Shown here: in pieces, positions 40,024-49,800 of the stretch
Numbering within the stretch: position 1 is the stretch's first letter
Layout of the letters: every line of letters starts with the position of its first letter
Assembly: GCA_964035545.1 (NCBI GenBank)
Contig: OZ037766.1
Span: 14,187,222 to 14,251,221, forward strand
Direction: 5' to 3'
DNA length: 64,000 nucleotides
Source: Bugula neritina
Lineage: Eukaryota; Bryozoa; Gymnolaemata; Cheilostomatida; Bugulidae
The notes under the pieces: generated by a model
Seen by the model: only the letters and a program-made list of their open reading frames with translations
Database searches by the model: none
Told to the model about the DNA's origin: nothing
Program-made: the position numbers and the translations under genes

Positions 40024-40413
40024 TATAAAGGCTTTTTGAGTTAACATCAATTTTATAAGTCAACTCTGTTTTTTTGTTTTAATATTATTTGGGTTTTATT
40101 TATATGAATATGTGCTATTCAATTATTTCTTGTTCAGTCAAGCATTGTTAGTTGCTTAAAGCCACTCTATAGTTATCATATAACCATAGTATGATTTACC
40201 CATATTCTGTAGTGGATAATTATATATTATATGCATGTGCCACTACCTTAAATCAAAAGTCATCTCTTAATAAAGTATATACTATAACAATAATATTAAA
40301 GCAGCCTTTCCTTTATGTTGATGAAACAAACAATAACAATGGAGACTTCCGTAAATACAGCGATTGAAATAGTGTCAAACAATAGACCATGTAAAACTCA
40401 GCCAATCAGCGAA

Positions 40414-40640
40414 GTGTACCAGGTCAATGTCTTACCATTGTAACTGATATAAAATTCTGCAAGTTCAATTGCAAAATGCATGCTTCTAAAAGCTAGTTGT
40501 GCAACTTTTTTTTCATGCATTATTTAATTTCATATCTTTAATTGATGACTCTTAAAATGATTTTTTAAAATGTCTAAATTAAGTGTTTATAAAATGCAAT
40601 TAAAAATTGCATGTCTAAAAAAATGACCTGGTACACTTTT
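40414..40640. repeat. MITE-like element, ~225 bp
   Basis: AAGTGTACCAGGTCA at its left end and TGACCTGGTACACTT at its right end form a 15-bp terminal inverted repeat around AT-rich sequence with no open frame. No clear target duplication was recognised. Confidence 0.45.
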
Positions 40641-42061
40641 GCAACTTAAGGCCAATTATTACATAACTGCCAGCTTAGTAGTTATTTGTTGTTGCAGCTT
40701 GAATGGGTTATTGTTTAGCATTGAAAGCTTGTAGTAAACGTCTGTGAATTTGGTACATGACTTTGATTGGCTGGTTTTTGAATGGCCTTTTAGTATATGC
40801 ATCTGGATGGCTGGGTAGTGTAGGCTCCGCCTACATCTAGCTAATGTACAGTAGCCAATCCACAGTAGTATTACAAAATTTCTGTTTAACATATGAAATA
40901 TTCTGGTCATTTGTTTTGTACTTTACAATAGTATATATTCTATTCAACTGGAATTTTATTGATATTCATCTATAGATGCATGTATATATCAGTTGCATGA
41001 TTCATCATATTCCCATGGTAGTTTAGAACAGTGTGATAATGTATTTGTTATGAAAATACAGAAACAACTCTATTTCACACAAACTAATTATTGTGCAGGT
41101 TAACTGTCGACCTCATCCAGTTATATATATCTATATTGTGTATAATATATTACACACGCACGAACACACACACATACGTATATACATATATTATATATAA
41201 TGTGTTATATTGAATACATCATTACATTTAGCACTTAATCAGTCTTAATAAAAATATTCTATAGTTTTATATTATGTAGTAAGGCTAGAAAAATATATAT
41301 TTGAATTTGTGATACGAAATGCCTCATTTAGATAAAATTGCTTCAATTATGTAACATACTTTATTAATAACATTTCTGCATGCACAAATTTTTCGTTGTG
41401 TTTCTGCAATGAAAATGTTGTATGACATTTCTGCAGGTAACCTGAAAGAGAGGGGTGACAGTACTAGCTCTTTTTCCTCTACACAGTCTGCTTTTTATTA
41501 GACTGGAAGATAATTCACAGCTACTAGTCATAATGATAAAAGATTTAGTCTACAATAATTTTCTTTATCACTGAGTCACCCATGACTACTAAAACAATAA
41601 AAGGTGAAGTATTTAGGTAAAACATATTATATATATAACTATTTGGTGCTTCTGGTATTTTATAATATTTTATATTATCTTATATGCAGTTATTTCTATA
41701 CTTCATGCCAAATATTTAAGCTTTTTGATTCAATATGTATTGTTTATGCATGCTTTTTGCTACTTTGTTATGAGGCTTATTTAGAATATTATGATCTTGT
41801 TCACTATAACACAGCATATTATTGTATGCATGGGTCTCAGGTTAAAAATAGAAATATGGAAAATTTATCATTCATTTCGGATAGAAAGAAGGATTTCCTC
41901 TTCAAGTGGACCTAGTGTCTGCACCAATTGAAACATTTATTAGCATAACATAGATTGTATATTATACTGTATATATTTATTAATTTATATATTAACAAAA
42001 AATATCGACACAAATATATGTAGACACAGTAAGGCTAGAATAAAGACCCAGAAAAAATTGA
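40641..42061. other. Intergenic, AT-rich, no gene supported
   Basis: Holds TA-rich microsatellite patches near 41130-41210. A 103-codon open stretch at 41604-41915 is Tyr/Leu/Cys-rich with no domain and looks accidental. Confidence 0.4.
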
Positions 42062-42944
42062 CTATTCCTCATCTGGTGCACGGCAACAGCAGAAAACTCT
42101 CTGCAAGAACTTCATAGGTCTTGATGAATTGCCATCAATGAGCTCTCTTGTCTCTCTTTCTGCTACAACAGAGAGGATTGTCAGTGTTGCTTACAGCACA
42201 TCATACTTCATACGACAAAGGCAACGAATTATATAAAAACAGAATACTATTTAATCTTCAGATGCTAAACGAAAACAATAAGCTTAATGTATCTATTTTG
42301 AACGCCAACTTACCATCATTATATACATTAGTATTGACCTCCTCTCCAGCTTCTTTGACTCTGTTCTCTTCTACCAACTCAGGTCCATTGGCTCTGTCTG
42401 TCATTTTATAGCTTGTGTCGCTTTTCGTGATTTTACTGAACTTTTCTTCCAGTGCTTCGCTATCACCAGCCATATCACCAAAGATTACTTTTTGTTCAGG
42501 GTTTGCTTCTTTAATTGGCCCATTTTCTGGAAGTTCTTTTTTGTTAACACTCTCAGTTGCTGCTTCATTTTTTCCCATCTCAACTAACAGATCTTTTTCT
42601 ACAAACTCATTAGCTATTTCTATCTTTCCTTTTATTCCTTTGTCATGTTGTTCATTTCCTTCTTTCGTCAATCCTCTTTTCTCTATATTTAAAACTTTAT
42701 CTTTGTCTTCGACTCCTTTGATTTTATCTATTTCTCTTTGCATGGTTTTTTCGTTTTCAACAGGCCTATCTTCTAGTTTTGCTTTGTTTTCTTCTTTTGG
42801 CACTTCCGTCTCAACTCCACCTTCAATCTTTTCTTTTGCAAGTAGCTTGCCTCTATCACCACTTTCCTTTACTTCTGCTATCCAATTTTCTCTTCTTCCC
42901 TTAAGCTTATGATTTTCATTCTCCACCTCTTTTTTCCCTGCCAT
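42062..42944 (-). CDS. Unrecognised Glu/Lys-rich protein with Cys-rich C-terminal tail, 2 exons
   Basis: Exons 42944-42314 and 42162-42062 (732 nt, 243 aa); phase 1 donor (GTAAGT) and acceptor (TGTTGTAG) fit. The first 200 residues are very charged and helix-prone (KGRRENWIAEVKESGDRGK; many KE, EE, EK pairs) and may be a disordered or single-helix segment. The second exon ends MKFLQRVFCCCRAPDEE: basic and aromatic residues around CCC resemble a palmitoylated membrane anchor (inference). No N-myristoylation site follows the start. The frame stays open upstream of the chosen ATG at 42944, after a likely 5' UTR splice acceptor at about 42972, so the start could lie further out. No family recognised. 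Confidence 0.65.
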
Positions 42945-43139
42945 CTCGGCCGATCCATGATTTGTCCTTCTATTAGAAAAATTATTATTTAGACTTAGCT
43001 TATATCTGCTTAGCTGAAGTTGCAAAATGTTACATGTTTGCTTACAGTAGCAACTTTTTATAGTTAAAATATACAGCAATAGAGAAGCTAAAGACTATAC
43101 TTTTAAAACTATCCAAATATTATATTAATAGATGGCAGA

Positions 43140-43340
43140 AGTAGCTGTAGCCTAATAGTCAAGGCCTATAATACTGACACACATCATGGGGTTCGTGCCC
43201 TATAGTCATTGGTGATGTTAGAAAGAGCATCTAGTCATAATTACTTCTGTTACAGCAAAAGCCCTCAGACCATGTAGCCAGCATGATCTGAGGCTTAACC
43301 CGCTTAAAAACTTTCCCAGCACTGAAGGCTTCTTACAGAA
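43140..43340 (+). repeat. tRNA-derived SINE, forward copy
   Basis: A-box-like TGTAGCCTAATAGTCAAGG, B-box GGGGTTCGTGCCC, then the block GATGTTAGAAAGAGCATCT and AGTCATAATTACTTCTGT shared with the copy at 4125-4290. The central GGAAG-GCATC-type core resembles those of several marine invertebrate SINEs. Confidence 0.7.
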
Positions 43341-45480
43341 ATGAAGACTTTTAAACTTGAAGATGGGTTTTATAGAAAGGTGTGCTTAGCAAACTGTGAA
43401 ATACTAAAGGTGCATGACTTAAACTTAGGAACAGCTTAAAAGATAATGAAAACAATTTCCCCAGTGTTGACCTTCATAGTGCCACCAATGACTATTGAAA
43501 AATTCCAATCCAATGCCATGCTAATTTGTTGCATCTATCTACTGGAACTAAGTTGTTTCTTAAATATTGAAAATAATAATATAAGTATTATAACTATAAG
43601 TATTACATCATGGTCAACAAAACCTATTGAGTTTAATTATCTCACAAAATACTTTATTAAACTTACGAGTACACAAAGCTGTCTACAGTGCCCATCTTCC
43701 TAATCAAGCAGTAGATGCAAAAAGGCAATAAAAATACGCATATCGTTTGCAATAAAGGAATACTAAAATAAATAATATCGCTTAGTACCTCCATTTTGTT
43801 TAATTCAATTAATCTATAAATTATGGCAATAGTTTGATTGTTGGGAAGAATGTTTACCATATTAGGAAATTCACTGTTTTATTGTTGCAATTGACCTCTA
43901 CGCATATTTTGGTAAATCTTACTGTTTACAATACAATGATTGTTGCAATTGTTTAGGATATTGTTTTGTTTTTACATTAACTGAGAAGTTGTGTTCTCTA
44001 AATGTTATGTTGCCCAATGCTTAACTTTATGCGTTCATAAAGAGGAGTGTATTTTATTAAAAGTGTGTTGAATTCGCCTTTAAAGTCTGAGCCTTAATAG
44101 GATATATAAATAAGATATTTGCTATATATTCACAACTATTTGGCAAGAATGTGCACTAACAATTTTGTATAATGGCTTGCCAATACAATAACATACTATA
44201 AAGTCATTAGTCCTATATGAAGAGTTCCATTTCAAAATGGGACACATCCACTTTGTGCAATTGTAGATAAACACACTTTAAAGTTTTAAGCAAAATTTCA
44301 TGTTAAAATCTAAAACTTTTTTGTAATTTATATCTATGTTGTAACAGTAAACTTTTTAGTTCATGCTAAAAGATGTAACATTTTAACTGGTGCTTCTGTA
44401 GGCAAAGACATTTTCATGTTTTGTTTCAAAAGGGAACATATCTCTGGGTATGTACCACTTTGCTACAAATGAAGAAGTTGAGTGTGCAATAGATTAACTA
44501 TTTTTTTACAAAAAACAAATAAAACTAAAAGGATACAAGATTTAAAAGTTGAAATCAAAAAAATTAAATGGTATTCGGTATTAAAAGGTGTGTCAGTACT
44601 TAAGCCTGAGAGCATTCATTCACACTCTTCTTTAAATTATTAGGCATGGTCATTATGTTTTATTGTTATATAATATTATGTCACATGCTTGTACATGGGT
44701 CACAGCTGCTCCATGCAAAACTTCAAGAGTTGAACTCTGCCATCTTTTTTTTTACCTGATATTCTATATCATATGAAATTAGTAGTACATACTACATAGC
44801 AGTCACAACTGACAAGAAATGCAGTATTATTGATATTTTAATGTTGAGTTCTAAAGTAAACTCAGTAAAACATGCACCATATTGTATAGTAAACTGTGAA
44901 ATGTAAACACGTTTCGGTTTCATACAAACTAGCAATACAAAAATTGTTTCAAATGCAGCAAAATAATGCATAAGTAGTTTCAGGTAAAGTAAATTTGAAA
45001 CATTCATCAAACAAGCATGAAAGAAGCAATTTTTTGAACCAAAATGTATTTAAAAGGTATGTAAGTTCAAGGTTCAGGTGAGGTGAATTTAAGATATTCA
45101 TCAGACAAGCTAACCCCATAATATTCATATTAGAAGTAAAGGGAGATAGTCATAGTAGAGGTAAAGGGGAGATAGTAATATAGGAGGTAAAGAGATGATA
45201 GTAATATTGGAGATAAAGGAAAGATTGAAACTCAAATGCATGTATAATGGAGAAGGAAGCTTCAAGTGTTCCAGTATCCATGCTGACAAGGGCTATATAA
45301 AACTCCATCAACTTTCTGAAAGGTAAATTTAGTACTGTATGCTTTATACTAACTAACCGACACTCATAGCTAACTGACTTTTCCATATAGCTGTGGTATA
45401 TAAATTTTTGATATGACTTATAATGATATATACTAGGATATGATTATATATAATATAGTATAATGTTGCATTGTATTAAA
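43341..45480. other. Intergenic, AT-rich, no gene supported
   Basis: Open stretches here lack coding character. Two related ~50-bp blocks (around 44960 and 45070; CAGGT-AA-G-...ATTCATCA-ACAAGC) suggest a local duplication. Confidence 0.4.
45130..45226. repeat. Short tandem repeat, ~31-bp unit, three diverged copies
   Basis: Successive units of the form AGGTAAAG(G)GGAGATAGTAATATAGG, starting at about 45134, 45160 and 45187. Confidence 0.6.
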
Positions 45481-45601
45481 TATAGCACTAAATTCATTCA
45501 GGCAGTAAACAAAAGTCAGTAAAAGAGCTGTTTAGTTTTCTTAATAAATAAATAATAATACATATACAAATAAATAATGTGCATGTAACATATATGTCAG
45601 T
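45481..45601 (+). mobile_element. MITE-like unit 1 (left end missing about 9 bp)
   Basis: Same sequence as 59495-59624 from TATAGCACTAAATTC to ATATATGTCAGT. It lies next to the TA repeat into which the gypsy element inserted. Confidence 0.75.
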
Positions 45602-45621
45602 ATATATATATATATATATAT

Positions 45622-45933
45622 TGTCACAAAACTGTAGGTAGCAGTGTGACGAGTTCGAAAAGTCTGGTAGTCAGAAGTATAGAGACAAGTAGCATACAGC
45701 TTGCTAATCCAGTTGAGAGTAATAGAGTTGTGGATATAAGTAGACTTTATTTCTCTAGTAAGATATGCACAGATGAATTTGTAAAAATTAACTCCGAGAA
45801 TGAACTTATAAAAATGAACTGATTCGTAAACACAACTGCCTCAGTATTTATAGTAAACAGAAAAACTCTAGAACATTCTCAAGCATTCCAGTATAGAAGA
45901 TTCTAGTAGGAAACATTCCCCACATGCCAATAC
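45622..45933 (-). repeat. Gypsy 3' LTR, outer part
   Basis: First 312 plus-strand bases of the left LTR, matching 58908-59219, up to the BEL/Pao target AATAC. Confidence 0.93.
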
Positions 45934-46787
45934 TATAGAATGACACTCTTTGCTATGACTCTTGCTTTAGAGTGACACTCGAGCTTATACAGCCTGACTA
46001 GGAATAGGGAGGGTTTTAGACGTGATCAGAGTTTATTTGAGTCACCAAATACTGACCAAATGCTGACCAAACACTGACCGTAAAAACTAAAATAATAATG
46101 ATACAACATAAGGCATAAGGCAAACAAAATGTACGTAATATAATAAGTATGTATGTAAAAGCACTAGCAATGTATATCATAAATTGTAGATAGCAGCATG
46201 AAATAATGATTCAACATAGCATGCAACTACAGCCCATATTATTAAAAACTTTATAACATAAAAATGTAATAACGATATATAATTGTAAATAGATGCTCAT
46301 TACCTCTTTTCTCTCTCTCCTAGTCTACTGTTATGTTGATGCTGTGGCTTTGCACAGTCTTTCAAATAATGCTACTCTTTGGTAGTCTTACATAAATTTA
46401 ATGCTGTCCAAACTGACAGCATGACTCTAACAATATTCCAACTACTAAAAATGGTTTTGTCTTATATACTAATCCATTTGATAAACATTATTGTGTTGTA
46501 AGAGGTATGATTTTACAATTTACTATTTTGGGGTAGGATCTTACTGTTTCAAGAAGTGGGCTGAAGTAAACAAGCATGTGTGACATCACAGCTGATGCAA
46601 GCATAACTGCTGACTATGAATCATTCTACATGCGTAGCTACTGTTTTGGGGTAGTAATTAAAGAAGCATTAGGTTGACTACTGGCAGCTAGTGGTTATAG
46701 GCTAATTTGAGGTTGATGACATTGTGATTGTGTGTGATTGTACTACAAGTTATAATATCTGTAAACATCCTATTTCGTAACATTACA
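45934..46787 (-). repeat. BEL/Pao 3' LTR
   Basis: Matches 53230-54083 over its full length with one noticed difference. Confidence 0.88.
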
Positions 46788-46800
46788 CTCCCCCCTTTAA
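46788..46800 (-). other. BEL/Pao polypurine tract
   Basis: Minus strand TTAAAGGGGGGAG directly precedes the 3' LTR. Confidence 0.7.
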
Positions 46801-46893
46801 TTTCTCTCTATTCACTTAGAGGGAATTAACAATTATATTATTATGCATTTAAAATACTAAGCTAAAATACTAATATAGGTATGCATGCAAAGG

Positions 46894-49800
46894 TTATGGG
46901 GTAAATAGGTAAATTAATTTGTGGATAGGCCTATCTAAGTATGTGGGTGGAGCTAGTCTCACACCTTTACTGTTCAACTCTGTAGTTGCTAGTTGCACCT
47001 TTACCTTACGAATTAAGTCATCTCTAGTTTTATGTGTTTCTATCACTCTAGCTATGGGCCATTCGTTCCTATGTGTATTTTCATTTTTGACAAGTACTAT
47101 GTCACCTTTGCGAATATTTGATTGCGGCTTATGCCACTTTTGCCTTCCCTGAAGATTGTGCAAATACTGTGTTTTCCATTTTGTCCAGAACGAGTTAGCT
47201 AGGCTTTGAACTTGTCTCCATCTTTTATTGGAGTACATATCATTTTGGTCAAATTGTCCTGGTGGCGGTGGTACATGCTTTGATTTCATTGTCAAGAGTT
47301 GATTTGGTGTTAGTGGTGTATTACCATCATCTAGTGTGTTAAGAGGTCTACCATTTACTATGGCCATTGCTTCATAAAAAAATGTTCTCAATGTTGTTGA
47401 GTCTAGCCTGGTTTTATGCATATCTAACATGGAGTTTAGCACATTTCTAACACTTCGTATTTGTCTCTCCCATACACCACCCATATGGCTGGCACTCGGT
47501 ACATTTGTAACAAAGTCTAAATCGTTTTCCCTTGCAAAAGACTGGATTCTTGTTTGGTTTGACTTGAGTTCTTTAAATGCGCCAACAAAATTTGTGCCAC
47601 AGTCTGATCTAAGTTGTCTGATAGGTCCCCTAATAGCAATGAGGCACCGCAGTGCATTTATGAAAGCATCTGTAGTCATGTCATCTAATATTTCTAAGTG
47701 AATTGCCCGTGAGGCCATGCATGTAAATATTAGACCGTATTTCTTTAATTCTGCTCTCCTATCCTTTACAATAAATGGTCCAAACACGTCACATCCTACA
47801 TAGGTAAATGGTGGAGCTGGTTCAACTCTTTCTACTGGCAAGTCTGCCATCTTTTGGGTCATTGGAGCATGTCTTTGTTTTCTACATGTTATGCATTGGT
47901 GAATGTAAGAGCTTACTACTCTTGAGATTCCTATAATGTAATAGCCTGTAGACTTAATTTCACTAATTGTCAAATTCTTTCCTTGATGTGCAACCTTCTC
48001 ATGGCACTGTTTAATCACAAGTTTGGTTACATGTGAGTTGCTTGGTAACATTATTGGGTGCTTTTCATTATAGTTCAACTGTGAATCTCGGAGTCGTCCT
48101 CCTACACGTATCAAGCCATGTTTGTCTAGAAATGGATCTAACTGCGTTAGTTTACTATCTTTACTTACACATTTGTCTTTACTTAGCCTGCAATATTCAT
48201 CTGAAAATGACTCTTTTTGTACCCACTGCATTATTAGATGTTTGGCATCTGTCAAGTCATCAATTGTGAGTCTGGGAGTTATGCTACCTTTATGCTTTAC
48301 CAATCTTTTGACTGCACTTACTGCTTTGATAGCATTTTTTAGGTCTGAGAATCTGCTTAGGTGTTGCTCTAATGAGCACTTAGATTGAGGCTCTGTGTTG
48401 GTTTGTAAACATAATTTGACCTCTGGGTCGGAGGAATCTATCTCATAGTTACTGTCTGTATTTAGCATATGTGATAAATCTGGCTGCCATAAAAATTTTG
48501 GTCCTTGAAACCAGTCTGTACTGAGTAGCTTTTTGATACTGGCACCTCTGGATGCTATATCAGCTGGATTTATGCTTGTGTTGATGTAATTCCATTGTGC
48601 TGCTTTGCTTTTGGATAGAATTTGTTGTACCCTGTTTGCTACAAATGGTTGAAATTTCTTAGTTGTGTTGTGTATGTAGCCCAAGACTACTTTAGAATCA
48701 GTCCAGAAATATTCATTTGTTATAGGCATTGCTAATTCTGTGGTTACTACAGTGGACATTTTTGAGGATAGTACAGCTGCCATTAACTCTGCTCTTGGCA
48801 TTGTTATAGGCTTTATTGATGCAACCCTAGATTTTGCAGAAAGCAATGTGCAGTGTATGTTGTCATTTACATCAACTAGTCTCAGATAAGTGCATTGACC
48901 CAAACCATTGTTACTGGCATCACAAAAGTGATGTAGCTCTGTTAGTCTGATAGTACTTAGGCTTTTAGGTTTCAAGCATCTTGGAATTTTTATTTGAGGC
49001 AGTTCTGCTAATTCTCTTTGCCATGTTACCCAACTGTTTTCTAGTTCTGGTTTTAGTGCATCATCCCAATCAGCTTTGTCTTTGCACATTTCTTGCAAAA
49101 TGTTCTTTCCAATTAAAATAACTGGTGAGAGAAACCCTAAGGGATCAAAAACTGAGGCTATTGTAGACAAAACGCCTCTTCTAGTATGTGGTTTCTCTTT
49201 CATGCTAGCTTTGAACTGAAATTCATCATTTTTTATGCACCAATGAACACCTAGCACACGTTCTACTGGCATATCTGTGTTTAAGTTTAAATCTTTCATT
49301 GTTTCAGCATGTTCAGATTCAGGTATTGTGGCTAGAACTGCTTGGTCATTGGATACAAACTTATGGAGTCTTACATTTCCCTTGGCACATATATCAATTG
49401 CACTCTTGATTACACTGGCTATTTGTTCTTGTGAGTCTAGGCTCATTAGTCCGTCATCTACATAAAAGTCATTTTCAATAAAGTTCACTGCCTGTTTGTC
49501 ACTGTCAGTACCAGAGTCCCCGTGATCTCTAGCCAATGTTCTTAAGCCGTAAGTCGCACAAGCAGGAGATGATTTAGCCCCAAATAAGTGAACTGTCATG
49601 CGGTACTCAACAATGTCAGTCATAGTCTCGTCTTTAAACCAGAGAAATCTAAGGTAGTCTCTATCTGACTCATGTACTTTGAACATGTGAAACATTTTTT
49701 GTATATCACACATTACAGCTATTTGCCCTTTTCTGAATCTATGCAATACTCCTACTAGGTTGTTCATAAAGTCTGGTCCTTGTATCAAGTGATCATTGAG

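Noticed and set aside
41604-41915. 103-codon open stretch rich in Tyr, Cys and Leu
   Set aside because: No splice partners, no domain, and composition expected from AT-rich DNA.
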